From the NCBI GenBank assembly GCA_016711225.1, contig JADJTK010000051.1, positions 124,001 to 188,000 on the forward strand: DNA of 64,000 nucleotides, read 5' to 3'. Shown in pieces: positions 1 through 10,385 of this stretch (the stretch's first letter is position 1; every line of letters starts with the position of its first letter). The translations under genes were made by a program, and so were the position numbers. The notes beneath the pieces are model-generated. The model saw only the letters and a program-made list of their open reading frames with translations, was not told the DNA's origin and did no database searches. This DNA comes from Opitutaceae bacterium. Lineage in GTDB: Bacteria > Verrucomicrobiota > Verrucomicrobiia > Opitutales > Opitutaceae.

Positions 1-46
1 TCGTGCGGTGATTGCGCCCAAGCTCAAGAAGCTCGGGATCAAGTGA
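1..46 (+). CDS. 3' end of an upstream gene (partial)
   Basis: An open frame enters the window at base 2 and reads RAVIAPKLKKLGIK before a TGA at 44-46. Fourteen residues are too few to name the family. Because the next genes are a Gfo/Idh/MocA oxidoreductase and lpxB, this could be the end of a lipid A gene such as lpxA, but that is inference from position only. Confidence 0.4.
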   Translation, partial: RAVIAPKLKKLGIK

Positions 47-98
47 TCCCTCGTTTTCCCTCATTGCCACGGCGCCGGGAAGTGCGTGCCATCCCGGC

Positions 99-1085
99 AT
101 GACCGTTGATTCGTCTCCCCGCATCAAGTGTGGCGTGGCCGGTGTCGGCTACCTCGGCCAGCATCATGCCCGGATCTATCGCGCGCTGCCCGGCGCCGAG
201 TTGGTCGGCATCTTCGAGACCAACGATGCGCGGGCTGAGGAGATGTGCCGTACGCACCAGTGTCGGCGTTTCGCCACGATCGAGGAACTCGGCCGCGAGT
301 GCGACGTGGTGAGCGTGGTGGTGCCGACGGACCGGCACTGCGAGGTGGCGCTGCCTTTGCTCGCCGCCGGTTGTCACCTGCTCATCGAGAAGCCGATCTG
401 CGTGACCTTGGCGGAAGCCGAGCGAATTCTCGCCGCGGCGCACGAGCACAACTGCCTCGTGCAGGTCGGACATATCGAGCATTTCAACCCGGTGATGGGC
501 TACCTCGAGAACGAGGTGCGCGAGGCCAAGTACATCACCACCGAGCGGCTGGCACCGTTTCAGCCGCGCGGCACCGAGGTGGGCGTGGTGCTCGACCTGA
601 TGATCCACGACATCGGCATCGTGCTGGCGCTGGTGAAATCGCCCATCCGGCGCATCGACAGCGTGGGCATGAGCGTGCTCTCGAAAACCGAGGACATCGC
701 CAACGCGCGCATTGAGTTCGAAAACGGCTGCGTGGCCAACCTCAACGTGAGCCGCATGAGCCTGAAGAAGAACCGCGAGATCCGCGTGTTCCAGCCGACG
801 GGATACCTGTCGCTCGACTTCATGAACCAGACCGGGCACCTCGTGCGCCGCGAGGGCATGCTGGCCTACGCCGGCAAGCTCATGGCCGGAGTGGTGAAAC
901 CGGGCGACCTTACGGCGATCCCGCTGGAGCAGATCCCGATCGAGAAGGGCGAGCCGCTGGCGTTGGAGCTGGCGTCGTTCCTCGACGCGGTGACCAAGGC
1001 CAAGCAGCCCAAGGTCGGGGGGGTGTTGGGCAAGACGGCGCTTGAGGTGGCGATCACGATCACCGAGCAGATCCGCGGCAAATAG
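99..1085 (+). CDS. Gfo/Idh/MocA-family NAD(P)-dependent oxidoreductase, lipid A neighbourhood
   Basis: This is a 328-residue oxidoreductase. The Rossmann motif GVAGVGYLGQHHAR lies at the N-terminus, and the EKP motif typical of the family (LIEKPICVTLAEAE) follows near residue 100. The segment VGHIEHFNPV resembles members that act on nucleotide sugars. I chose the ATG at 99 because the Rossmann strand begins about nine residues later; the same frame is open further upstream but reads unlike protein there. The gene sits two places before lpxB. In several Gram-negative bacteria a related enzyme, GnnA, oxidises the 3-hydroxyl of UDP-GlcNAc to make amide-linked lipid A. A GnnA role is plausible here, but no GnnB aminotransferase is visible in the window. 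An unrelated sugar dehydrogenase remains possible. Confidence 0.85.
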   Translation: MTVDSSPRIKCGVAGVGYLGQHHARIYRALPGAELVGIFETNDARAEEMCRTHQCRRFATIEELGRECDVVSVVVPTDRHCEVALPLLAAGCHLLIEKPICVTLAEAERILAAAHEHNCLVQVGHIEHFNPVMGYLENEVREAKYITTERLAPFQPRGTEVGVVLDLMIHDIGIVLALVKSPIRRIDSVGMSVLSKTEDIANARIEFENGCVANLNVSRMSLKKNREIRVFQPTGYLSLDFMNQTGHLVRREGMLAYAGKLMAGVVKPGDLTAIPLEQIPIEKGEPLALELASFLDAVTKAKQPKVGGVLGKTALEVAITITEQIRGK

Positions 1086-1132
1086 AGCGTTTTCCCGTCT
1101 CCTCCACGGCTCGATTGCACCAGATTCCCCGC

Positions 1133-3328
1133 GTGCGCCGACTCGCTCCACTGGTTTCCCTGGTCCTGTGGTGTATCGCGGTCGGGCATTTGGGCCTGGC
1201 GCGAGTGGAGGCGGCCCAGGTCTTCGACATGGCGGAGGCGCAGTGGCGGGCCCGGGTGTTCCCCATCGCCCCGTTGACGGCGGCGCAATCCTGCACCTTC
1301 GCCTCGGGGCAGGATGCCGCGGTGGGCGCTTGGCTGAGTGTGGGGCCGTGGGTGTCGGGGATGTACACCTCGCGCTACGAATACCGCACGGCGGTGCCGC
1401 CCGCCGGCGGAGTGCTGCGGGGCTGGTTCCGGACCGAGAATTTGCCGGCCGGCTACGCGTTGGTGTATCTGCGGTATCGGTATGCAGACGGCTCCACCGC
1501 CGACCGGACGCTGGCGCTGGGATCGGCGGTGCAGTGGCAGCGGTTCGAATTGCCGGTGCGCACGGTGCCGCCGGGCGCACCGACCGACTTGACGATCGCT
1601 CTTGGCTTGGGGGCGCTGACGCAGGGACGGTTGCTGTTCGCCGGAGTGGAATGGGCGGAGCTGCCGACGGAAGCCGAGTGGTTTCCCCCCATGGCGGGCC
1701 CACTTGTCCGCGGCCGGCCGCTACCGTCGACGCCCGCGCCGCGCTACCGAGTGGAGTGGCAACAGGGGACGGCCTGGTTGATCGCGCCGGATGGTCGGCC
1801 GTGGTACCTGCGCTCAGTGGATGCGCCGTCGTTCAAGTCGATCGAGGCCGGCCGCGCGGTGGTCGGGCAGGCGCACGCGGCGGGATTCAACGCATTCGGG
1901 GGCTGGCCCGGCGATTTGTATTGGCTCACCCGCACCAACAACGCGCTCGTGGCGGAGGGGGCGGCCCCGATGCCGTTGGTGCTGGCGCTGAGCTACGAGA
2001 GTTTGAGCAACGTCGATTGGATGATCCATCCCACCGAGGGAGGCGGGGGCGCCGGCCACGAGTTCCCCGATGTGTACGATCCGGACTTTGAACCGGCGTT
2101 TCGAGCCATCGTCAGCTCGCGGCTCGCAATGACGGGCGGGGCGTCGTGGTTCGTGGGGTGGTTTGTGGGCAACGAACTCACGTTTCGCGACCTGCATCGG
2201 CGGCTGGCTTCGCCGGCCTGTTGGGGCGCCTACGTGGTGTTCCTTCGGATGCGTTATGGGGATTCGATTGCGGCGCTGAACGCCGCGTGGGGGGCGGCAC
2301 TGGCCGACTTCGGCGCGCTCACGCCGGAGCTGGCCGATCCACTGGCGCGGGCCGGGGCGAAGTATGAGGATGCGGCGGCCTTCAAGCGCGTCACGGTCCA
2401 GCGTTTCTACACGCGCACAGCCGCGATCATCCGGGAACTGGATCCTGGGCGTTTGGTGTTCTCCCCGCGTTTCAATGATTTCGGCCATTTCCAGGAGGCC
2501 GAGGCGGACCTCCTGGCGGCCGCTTTCGATGCGGTGGCGGTCAATGTGTATCCGCAGAATTGCGAAGGCGGGCTGGCGCCGGCGGAACGCGACTATTTCG
2601 CTGCCGTGGCGGCGACTGGGTTGCCGGTGTTGATCGGTGAGTGGTCGGTGCCGGCCTGGGACTCCGGCTACTATGACGGCGGCCATCCGCTGGACTTCAG
2701 TTGGGCGCGCACGGTGCTGAGCCAGGCGGAGCGCGCGTGGCAGGCGGCGCGGCTCCAACTGCAGTTCTACAATCTGCCCTTTGTTATCGGGGCCGACTGG
2801 TTCAAGTGGCATGATATCGAGGGTGCCGGTAATCGGTGGGCGAACCGCGGGCTTTGCCGGGCCGACGGCACGCCGTGGGCTGAACTGCAGCTGGCCTTGG
2901 GCGAGGTGGGGGCGGCCATCGATGCCGCCGAATCCGGCGCGATCTACGGGTGCTATCGGCGGTGGGCCACGGCGTTGGTTGGGACGGGGGACGATCCCGC
3001 GGCCGATCGGGATGGCGACGGTCGTAGCGATCTTCTCGAGTATGCCCAGAACACGGATCCGCTGGCGGCGGACCAGGCCAGCGGGTGAACTGACGTGGCG
3101 CCCGGCGCAGGCGGCGGGATGGGGCTTGCCCAAAGCGTCTGGCGGGGGCGGCCCGATCTCGCATGGACCCTCGAGTATTCGGACGATTTGGCCAGTTGGC
3201 AGCCGGTTGAAGGACAAGTCATGCAGACCGTGCTCGATGCCCAACGGTTGCAGCTTGAGGCTTCGGATACGGGGGCGGGCGCGCGGCGGTTCTATCGGGC
3301 GGTGCTCCGGCTCGAAGCTGCGCCGTGA
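1133..3328 (+). CDS. Exported clan GH-A glycoside hydrolase (agarase/GH50-like), reading frame broken near the 3' end
   Basis: A signal peptide (MRRLAPLVSLVLWC, ending near VEAAQ) is followed by a beta-rich region to about residue 200 and then a TIM-barrel-like domain. The probable acid/base is the Glu in WFVGNEL near residue 347 and the probable nucleophile is the Glu in IGEWS near residue 502, the arrangement of clan GH-A. I prefer the GTG at 1133 because it places the signal peptide directly at the start; a TTG at 1115 is also in frame. The frame meets TGA at 3086-3088, just after a calcium-loop-like tail DRDGDGRSDLLEYAQNTDP. The same frame resumes downstream with LAWTLEYSDDLASWQP and ends at 3328, typical of verrucomicrobial secreted enzymes. 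Removing one G near 3083-3085 and adding one near 3115-3119 restores a smooth tail. The substrate is unknown. Confidence 0.7.
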
Positions 3329-3531
3329 GCGGCGGCCGCGGCGGGCGGGGCGGCGCAAGCGACTGGCTGGCGCCAAGTGGGTTCATTGCCGACCGGGTTT
3401 GGCGTGGCTATCTGCGGGCGTGTGCGCGGTTCTCGCCCCGGCCGTTCGTGGCCAATGCTTCCGGGTGGACAGGAATGGGGTGGGGCGACTGAGTGGGTGT
3501 GCACCGAACCGCCAGGCGGAACCCACGCCTT

Positions 3532-4692
3532 ATGAATTCACCCAAACAATTGCCCTCTTCGCTGCCGCCGCCGTCAAACGGCGCGGTGGATCTGCTTGTG
3601 ATCGCCGCGGAGCATTCAGGGGACCAACACGCGGCGCGGGCGGTGCGCGAGTTGCGGGCGCTGCAGCCGGGCGCGCGCGTCTGTGCCTTGGGCGGACCGG
3701 CGCTGGAGGCCAGTGGGGCGCAGCTGTTGCTTGATCTCACGGCCCATTCGGCGATCGGCCTCGCGGCGGTGCTGAAATTCCCGTTCTACCGGCGCCTGAT
3801 CGGGGACGTGGTCCGCTGGGTCGGTGCGCATCGGCCGCGGGCGGTGTGTTTTGTGGATTCGTCGGGGCTGAACCTGCGGATCGCGAAGGCCCTTTTCGAC
3901 GGTGGCCTCACGGCCAAGGCGGGCGGTCCGACTAAGGCGGTCTACTATATCAGTCCCCAGATCTGGGCGTCGCGCGCCGGGCGGCGCTTCGCGATGGCCA
4001 AGCACCTCGACGGGCTGGCGGTGATTTTTCCCTTCGAGCCGAAGTGCTACGAGGATACCAAGCTGCCGGTGCGCTTCGTCGGACACCCGTTCGTGGCCGC
4101 CGGCGAGGAGTCGTCGGTGGTGTACGATCCGGCCGGGCCGATTCTGCTGCTGCCGGGCAGCCGCAAGCAGGCGGTGGCTCGAATCTTCCCGGCGTTGCTC
4201 GACGCCTACATTTGGTACCGCCACGACCGGGGCGACCGGTCGGCGGTGGTGGTCTATCCCAGCGACGAGGTGCGCGCGGTGATCGAGCGCACGGCGGACA
4301 CGCCGTATCGGCTGGTGCCGGCCGGCGAGCGGGTGGCGGCCTCGGCTGTGCTGACGAGTTCGGGCACGATGTCGCTGCGTTGCGCGCTGGCGGGGGTGCC
4401 GGGGGCGATCGTCTATCGCACCGACCCGCTTACGTATCTCATCGGCCGGATGGTGGTGAAGGTGTCGCAGCTGGGGATCGCCAATCTGCTGCTCGGCGAG
4501 ACGATGTATCCGGAGTATATCCAGGGTGCGTCGTCGCCGGCGCGGCTGGCGGCGCAGCTGCACGCCTCGGTGCGCGACCGGGCACGGGTCGAGGCCACGC
4601 AGGTGCAGGCGGAGCGGCTGCGCGCTCTGCTCAGCGAGCCGGCCCACGGCAGCGTGGGCGAGTGGCTGGCGGGGCATCTGGGCGGGCCCTGA
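3532..4692 (+). CDS. lpxB: Lipid-A-disaccharide synthase
   Basis: LpxB is a GT19 glycosyltransferase that condenses 2,3-diacylglucosamine-1-phosphate with UDP-2,3-diacylglucosamine to form the lipid A disaccharide at the inner membrane. The 386-residue protein has family landmarks: LLVIAAEHSGDQHAA at the N-terminus, YYISPQIWASRAGR in the middle, ILLLPGSRKQ before the C-terminal half, and SSGTMSLRCALAGVPGAIVYRTDPLTY, the donor-binding segment. Length matches the usual size. The ATG at 3532 gives a normal N-terminus; the upstream in-frame start would add 13 unlikely residues. The stretch 3329-3531 before it holds no gene. The gene shows that this organism builds a lipopolysaccharide outer membrane. 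Confidence 0.93.
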   Translation: MNSPKQLPSSLPPPSNGAVDLLVIAAEHSGDQHAARAVRELRALQPGARVCALGGPALEASGAQLLLDLTAHSAIGLAAVLKFPFYRRLIGDVVRWVGAHRPRAVCFVDSSGLNLRIAKALFDGGLTAKAGGPTKAVYYISPQIWASRAGRRFAMAKHLDGLAVIFPFEPKCYEDTKLPVRFVGHPFVAAGEESSVVYDPAGPILLLPGSRKQAVARIFPALLDAYIWYRHDRGDRSAVVVYPSDEVRAVIERTADTPYRLVPAGERVAASAVLTSSGTMSLRCALAGVPGAIVYRTDPLTYLIGRMVVKVSQLGIANLLLGETMYPEYIQGASSPARLAAQLHASVRDRARVEATQVQAERLRALLSEPAHGSVGEWLAGHLGGP

Positions 4693-4892
4693 ACGTGCCG
4701 GGTGGTGCCGGCGCGCCGGAAACGCGTTGCGATGGGCGATTGATGGATCGTGCGGGACAAAGCCTTGGCTTTCGAGTTTGGCGGCGTTCTGTTCGGTGCG
4801 CGGTTTTCGCCGCCACGCGGTCTTGCCCGTCGACGCGTACCGAGGGTACCCCTTCGGCCCCGGTGCAGCGACGGGTCACAATTCTATCCCCA

Positions 4893-7419
4893 ATGAAATC
4901 GACATCCCCGGTCGTCCTCGCGCTGTTCGCCGCCGCCACTTTGGCAGTGGTCGCCTCCGATAAGATCTCGCCCGTCTCGCCGACGTCGCAGTGCTGCGCC
5001 GTCGATGAGAAGCGGATCGAAACCCTGCTCGCCCAACTCACTCTCGACGAGAAGATCGACATGCTCGGGGGCGACGAGACCGGGTTCAACTCCAAGGGCG
5101 TGGTCCGCCTGGGGATCCCGCCGATCCGCATGAGCGACGGCCCGGTCGGCGTCCGGGATGGGGCGTCCAACGCCTACCCCGTCTCCGCGAACATGGCCGC
5201 AACGTGGGATCCGGCGTTGATTGAGCGCTTCGGTGCGGCGCTCGGCGAGGATACCCTGGCCAAGGGCAAACACGCGATTCTCGGGCCGTGCGTCGGCATC
5301 GGACGGTATCCGTTGGGTGGGCGCAATTTCGAGGCCTTCGGCGAGGATCCCTACCTTTCCAGCCGCATGGCGGTGAGCACGATCCACGGCATCCAGAGCC
5401 GCCAGGTGATCGCGACGGTGAAACATTTCGCCTGCAACGACCAGGAATGGGAGCGCAACAACTACGATGTGAAGGTGGATGAGCGCAGCCTGCACGAGGT
5501 ACACCTGCTGCCCTTCGAGGCGGCCGTGAAGGAAGGGCAGGTCTGGATGCTGATGACCGCCTACAACCTGGTGAACGGCCAGCACATGAGCGAGAACGCC
5601 CGGCTGGTGCGCGAGATCCTGAAGGGCGAGTGGGGCTACCAGGGCTTGGTCGTCTCCGACTGGACATCGGTCTACAGCTCGAAGGACGCCGCCATCAACG
5701 GCCTCGATATCGAGATGCCGACGCCGCTCTATTTCGGCGACAAGCTGCGGGCCGATGTGACGGCGGGCAGGGTGCCGGTGGCGGTCATCGACGAGAAGAT
5801 CCGCCGTCACCTCCGGGTGCGTTTGCGGGCCGGTGTTTTCGACAACCCGGCTCCGGCGATCAACGACGCCGTGATCCGCAGCCAGGTGCATCGCGATCTC
5901 GCGCTCGAGATGGCGGAGAAGAGCATCGTGCTGCTCAAGAACGACGGCGTGTTGCCGCTCGACAAGACCACCCTGAAGTCGGTTGCGGTGGTTGGTCCGC
6001 ATGCGGGCGTGGCGCGCGCGGGCGGCGGCGGCAGTTCGCAGGTGGCCCCGTGGATCGCGGTCAGCCCGGTCGACGGGTTGCGCGCCAAGCTGCCGATTTC
6101 GGTGGCCGTAGAGTGCTCTCCGGGCGTGGTGGTCGACGGCTACAAGGCGGTCCCGCTGCCCAGCAACTGGCTCCGCACTCCGGACGGCAAGAGCGAGGGG
6201 CTCGCCGGCGAGTATTTCAACAATACGGAGTTCGCCGGGAAACCCGCCTTCACCCGGATCGATAAGGGCCTCGACTTCGACTGGGGCAACAACGGCCCGG
6301 GCCACGGGCTCGGCGGCTCCAACTACTCGGTCCGCTGGACGGGCACCGTTTCCGTCGCCGAGACCGGTCCCTACCGGCTCGCTATCACCAGTGACGACGG
6401 CTCGTTCCTCTACATCGATGAGAAGCTCGTCGCCGACAATGGCGGCACGCATGCCGAGATTACGATTCCCGCGGATATCGAGTTGCTGGCCGGGAGAACC
6501 TACCGTGTGCGCATCGACTACGTGCAAGGCACGGGCGGGGCCGCCATGCGCTTGGGCTGGAAGGATCCGCAGGATCGTTCCCTCGATCCGACGATTGATG
6601 ACGCCGTGGCTGCGGCCCGTGCTGCCGGGGTTGCCATTGTCTGTGTGGGTAACGCGGCCAACCAGGAGGGCGAGGGCGCCGATGTGGCCGACTTCAAGCT
6701 TTTCGGACGCCAGCAGGAACTGCTCGACAAGGTGCTGGCGGCAACCCCGAATACCATCGTTGTCGTCTATGGCGGCGTGCCGGTGACCATGAAGCCTTGG
6801 CTGGCGAAGGCCCGGGCGGTAGTGGTGGCGCTCTATCCCGGACAGGAGGGCGGCACCGCGCTGGCGAGTCTGCTGCTCGGCGAGAAGAATTTCTCTGGCA
6901 AGCTGCCCTTCTCCTACATCCAGGAGCGCTCCGAGTGCCCGGGTTTCATCGGCTACAAGGATGCCGGGCTCAAGGTGCCGTATTCCGAGGGGGTGTTCAC
7001 CGGCTACCGCTGGTACGACGCCCACGCCATCAACCCATTGTTTCCCTTTGGTCATGGCCTTTCGTACACGAGCTTCGGTTACTCCGACTTCACGGTGAAA
7101 GCCGACGCGCAGGGGCCGCCAGGAGGCGACGCTCACGGTGCGCAACACCGGCAAGGTCGATGGCGACGAGATCGTGCAATTCTACGTGGAGCCGAAGCAG
7201 TCGCTGCTGCCCCGCCCGGTGCGGGAGTTAAAGGGGTTTGGCCGGGTGAGCCTGAAGGCCGGCGAGGCGAAGACCATTCGCGTGGTCCTCGACGAGCGCG
7301 CCTTGAGCTACTACGACCCGGCCAAACACGCCTGGGTGACCGATGCGGGCAGCTACGTTGTGCATGCCGCCGGCAACTCGCGTGATCTACGGCTGCACAC
7401 GACGGTGAGCGTGAAGTGA
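4893..7419 (+). CDS. GH3 beta-glucosidase with PA14 insert; frameshift near 7113
   Basis: This exported enzyme hydrolyses beta-linked glycosides. A signal peptide (MKSTSPVVLALFAAATLAVV) precedes the GH3 barrel, which contains KHFACNDQEWERNNY and the nucleophile Asp of VVSDWTS at about residue 256. The second GH3 domain is interrupted by a PA14 domain at about residues 434-564 (from EGLAGEYFNN), a known arrangement that shapes the active-site entrance. It resumes with GNAANQEGEGAD. The frame is lost in the GGGG run at 7112-7115, after VKADAQG. The neighbouring frame continues immediately with RQEATLTVRNTGKVDGDEI, the expected C-terminal fibronectin-like domain, and ends at 7419. Removing one G joins the two parts, so a sequencing error or a very recent mutation is likely. 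Confidence 0.85.
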
Positions 7420-7484
7420 CGAAGCGTCCGTAGCGGCACCGGATCGGGTAAGGGCGAACGGATCGCCGATCTGGTGCCGGAGCT

Positions 7485-7506
7485 GGGAGCGTGCTGGCAC
7501 GCGATC
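7485..7506. repeat. REP-like hairpin
   Basis: The segment GGGAGCGTGCTGGCACGCGA forms a six-base stem GCGTGC/GCACGC with a two-base loop. Very similar units occur at 27812-27869, 48071-48127 and, in a longer form, at 18532-18617. It lies in the 7420-7800 gap, which holds no gene that I can support. Confidence 0.6.
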
Positions 7507-7750
7507 TGGCGCCCGGAATGGGGAAACCAGACGCCCACCGAAACCACGAGGGCGATAACCCAGAGTCTGGGTATCGAGTCCATGTACGTCGGATGGGTGA
7601 CGGCCTTGCCCATCATGAATGCGAGGATCCTCATGTGGTGAAACGCAGAGATATTCTATCGAGCAGCGATTGGGAAAACAGGTTCGGTGGGTCGGGATGC
7701 TTCCCTAAAACCGCCGTGATCGTGGTCCGTAGCAGGCTTGGGCGCAGAGC

Positions 7751-7776
7751 GGACGTCGGCGGAGCGACGTCCCTAC
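7751..7776 (-). repeat. Hairpin repeat ending in CTAC (GTAG family)
   Basis: GGACGTCG and CGACGTCC pair over eight bases around the loop GCGGAG, followed directly by CTAC. Read on the minus strand this is GTAG followed by a hairpin, the same layout as the units at 27933, 27984, 28998 and 45848, though the stem sequence differs. Confidence 0.6.
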
Positions 7777-7800
7777 CTTTCGGAGGTGTGTGAGAGATGG

Positions 7801-8157
7801 TCAGATACGCTTGGTGCCCAGTTTTGTATCGTGTACCGATTTTTTGATGACGTTGCCCTCTTGCGATCGATCCGGTTCCTGCCGGATGGGTCGAAGGCGT
7901 ACGAAGAGCCAGATACCGCCAGTCATCGTGATGAGAACAGTCGCGAAGAATATGCTGAAATCGGCGATGCCGCTCAGCCCTGCCTGATTTCTGACGGCAA
8001 ATGCAATCATGATACAAACGAAGGTCGCGAGGAACAGGGTCCAGCGCTTTATACGACTGGCCTTTTTGCAGGCAGGGCATCGGTATGGTGCCCTATCTGT
8101 GGAGAGCGCGAGAGTCAGGGGATTGGCCGTTTTTCCGCAATGCGGGCATTTGGTCAT
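7801..8157 (-). CDS. Small zinc-ribbon protein with two membrane segments
   Basis: This 118-residue protein opens with a zinc-ribbon pattern: CPHC at residues 4-7 and CPAC at 27-30. Two hydrophobic segments follow, near residues 38-57 (WTLFLATFVCIMIAFAV) and 64-88 (FSIFFATVLITMTGGIWLFV), then a basic tail. I start it at the ATG at 8157, immediately before the first cysteine pair; an in-frame upstream start would add 14 residues with no motif. It is transcribed towards the gap before the GH3 gene and lies just upstream of the NtrC-type regulator on the same strand. I do not recognise the family, and the function is unknown. Confidence 0.65.
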   Translation of the reverse strand: MTKCPHCGKTANPLTLALSTDRAPYRCPACKKASRIKRWTLFLATFVCIMIAFAVRNQAGLSGIADFSIFFATVLITMTGGIWLFVRLRPIRQEPDRSQEGNVIKKSVHDTKLGTKRI

Positions 8158-8188
8158 GTGGAAGCTTTCTCTGGGATGAAATGTCGCC

Positions 8189-9559
8189 TCACAGCCCATA
8201 CCGCTCGAGCCGGCGGTAGAAGGCGCTGCGGCTCAGACCGAGGGCTTCGGCGGCTTTGCGGGCGTTGCCCTCGTGGCGAGCCAGGGCCTTCTTGATCAGA
8301 AACGCCTCCACGTCCTCGAGGCTCATCTCGTCGACGCGGGCCGTGGCCTCGGCGGTGGCCTGCAGGCCCAGGTCGGCGGCGCGGATCGCCTTGCCCTGGC
8401 ACATGAGCACCGCGCGCTCCACGGCGTGGTCGAGCTGGCGGACGTTGCCGGGCCACGCGCAGGCCTTCATCGCGCCGAGGGCGGCGTCCTCGAAACCCGT
8501 GACGTGCTTGCGGTAGTGCTCGGTGTGCTCCTTGAGGAAGAAGAGCGCGAGCAGCGGGATGTCCTCGGGGCGCTCACGCAGGGGCGGCAGGTGGATCTCG
8601 ATCGTGTTGAGGCGGAAGAGCAGATCCTGTCGGAACTTGCCGGCGACGACTTCGGCGGGGAGGTCGGAGTTGGAGGCGGAGATGATGCGCACGTTGGCGT
8701 GCTGGGTGCGCGAGGAGCCCACGCGTTCGAACTCGCCGGTCTCCAGGGTGCGCAGGAGCTTGTTCTGCTGGGAGAGCGGGATGTTGCCGATCTCGTCCAT
8801 GAAGAGCGTGCCGTCGTTCGCCAGTTCGAAGCGGCCGGCGCGGTCGGCCTTGGCGTCGGTGAAGGCGCCCTTCACGTGGCCGAAGAGTTCGCTCTCGAAG
8901 ATACCCTCGGGCAGGCCGCCCATGTTGACGGTGAGCAGCGGCTTGCGGGCGCGGGGCGAGACGGCGTGAAGGGCCTCGGCCACGACGCCTTTACCGGTGC
9001 CATTCTCGCCGGTGATGAGGACATTGGCGTCGGAGGGGCCCACGCGGGAAATGAGTTCGAGGACGGGGCGCATCGCCGGGGAGTCGGCAATGAGGCGCGG
9101 GCCGCCCTTACCGCGCAGGACCTCGTTTTCCTGCTCGAGGCGCTGGTAACGGCGCACAGCGGAGCCGAGCTCGACCTGGGTGGCGACGGTGGCGAGCAGG
9201 CGGGCGTTGTCCCAGGGCTTGGTGATGAAATCGCGCGCACCGCGGCGCATGGCCTCGACGGCGACATCGACGGTGCCCCACGCGGTGATGACGACCACCG
9301 GCAACGTCGAGTCCAGGTTGCGGATGCGCTGGAGCAGGTCGAGGCCCTCCTGGCCCGACGTGGTGTCGCGCGTGTAGTTGAGGTCCATGATCAGCAGGTC
9401 GAAGTCGCGGGCTTCGAGGGCCTTGAGGGCGCCCTGCGGGGTTTTGACGGTGTCGACGACGTAGCCCTCACCCTTTAGGAGGAAGCGGAGGGCCTCGAGG
9501 ATGTCGGGCTGGTCGTCGGCGAGGAGGATACGCGCGGAAGCAGGGGCGGTGGTGGACAT
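8189..9559 (-). CDS. Sigma-54-dependent response regulator, NtrC family
   Basis: This 456-residue protein has three domains. The receiver spans about residues 9-130, with the acidic pair D15-D16, phospho-acceptor D59 (LLIMDLN) and a late lysine in ITKPWD. The AAA+ domain has Walker A GENGTGKG, the sigma-54 contact loop GAFTDA and Walker B LFMDEIGN. The C-terminal Fis-type helix-turn-helix contains ARKAAEALGLSRSAFYRRLE. The loop has Asp where the classical sequence is GAFTGA, a substitution seen in other family members. The ATG at 9559 is chosen because the receiver begins directly after it. It should activate sigma-54 promoters on phosphorylation, but no partner histidine kinase is adjacent, so its signal is unknown. 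The 330 bases upstream contain only a short repeat. Confidence 0.9.
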   Translation of the reverse strand: MSTTAPASARILLADDQPDILEALRFLLKGEGYVVDTVKTPQGALKALEARDFDLLIMDLNYTRDTTSGQEGLDLLQRIRNLDSTLPVVVITAWGTVDVAVEAMRRGARDFITKPWDNARLLATVATQVELGSAVRRYQRLEQENEVLRGKGGPRLIADSPAMRPVLELISRVGPSDANVLITGENGTGKGVVAEALHAVSPRARKPLLTVNMGGLPEGIFESELFGHVKGAFTDAKADRAGRFELANDGTLFMDEIGNIPLSQQNKLLRTLETGEFERVGSSRTQHANVRIISASNSDLPAEVVAGKFRQDLLFRLNTIEIHLPPLRERPEDIPLLALFFLKEHTEHYRKHVTGFEDAALGAMKACAWPGNVRQLDHAVERAVLMCQGKAIRAADLGLQATAEATARVDEMSLEDVEAFLIKKALARHEGNARKAAEALGLSRSAFYRRLERYGL

Positions 9560-9655
9560 GGCGGGGAGGGCGCGGGAGGGGCGAAGGAAAGTGGCGCGGG
9601 CGGGGCAGAGCGTGTTGGCGGGGAAGGGACGAGTCAAACCGAGGGCGGGGGACCT

Positions 9656-9700
9656 AAGGCAGAAGGCAGAATGCAGAACGAAGAAGGCAGAATGTGGAAC
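9656..9700. repeat. Short tandem purine-rich repeat
   Basis: The unit GAAGGCAGAATG occurs at 9662-9673 and again at 9683-9694, 21 bases apart. A close relative, GAAGAAGGCAGAGTGCAGAA, is found at 20657-20676, also in an intergenic gap. It lies in the 330-base gap 9560-9889 upstream of the response regulator, in which I see nothing else. Confidence 0.5.
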
Positions 9701-9889
9701 ACTGAACCGTTGACGCTGAACCCTAAACCAATGCAGCGCCGAGCGCTGACTCGAAATTCGAAGCTTGGAACGTGAAACCCGCCTGGCGAACACGGAGCCC
9801 CGCCGCGGCTAGGCCGGCGGCGGGGCGTATCCCGTTAACAGCAGAGAGAATGGAGATGAATGGACGGCATCGGGTGAAGAAGACTGCGT

Positions 9890-10168
9890 TCAGCAGCCGA
9901 CGAGAGCGGGGCGGCGGGGTGCGGTGCAAGCCGGGGGCCGGGCAGGGCGGCGAACGCGTTGCGCATAGCGGGTCTTGGCGGCGTCGGCTTCGAGAGTGCG
10001 GCCGGTGTCCCAGAGGAGAATACCAAAGAGGCCGGCGCTGACGACGGTGCCCACGGTGACGTTGATCAAGGTGGCCAGGGAAATGCTGAAAAGGGAGAGG
10101 GCGAAGCCGAGACCGCCGAGGATGGCGCTGCTGACGAGGAGGACGGTGATCATACGGGTGGTTTTCAT
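9890..10168 (-). CDS. Small hydrophobic membrane protein
   Basis: The 92-residue product starts at an ATG at 10168 and has two hydrophobic stretches in its first 55 residues (VLLVSSAILGGLGFALSLF and LINVTVGTVVSAGLFGILLW). An acidic-basic linker and a Pro/Arg-rich tail follow. The hydrophobic pattern reads like a genuine membrane protein, but the tail is compositionally odd and may be partly out of frame. No family is recognised. It stands alone between repeat-bearing gaps. Confidence 0.4.
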   Translation of the reverse strand: MKTTRMITVLLVSSAILGGLGFALSLFSISLATLINVTVGTVVSAGLFGILLWDTGRTLEADAAKTRYAQRVRRPARPPACTAPRRPALVGC

Positions 10169-10385
10169 GGTGATCGGTTGGACGCACCCTCTATTGCAGT
10201 GGCCGTGCCAACAACGCGGAGGCGCTGTAAGTGTCTGTCAATGAGCGAGCAGTGGCAATACGGACCGCCGGCAAGAACCGGCGCGCGCCACGGTCACGGG
10301 AATGGAGTATCCCACAAATGGGACGAGGGGCCGGCTTGGGCGAGGAACGGAAGCCGGGGGACCTCGGAGATGGGTGAAAGGACCG

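Noticed and set aside
39..1703. A 554-codon minus-strand frame across the oxidoreductase and glycosidase.
   Set aside because: The translation is low-complexity and antisense to two recognised genes.
3086..3088. In-frame TGA in the glycosidase read as selenocysteine or programmed read-through.
   Set aside because: The sequence after the stop reads poorly for about ten codons, and two compensating one-base changes give a better protein tail; nothing indicates a SECIS element.
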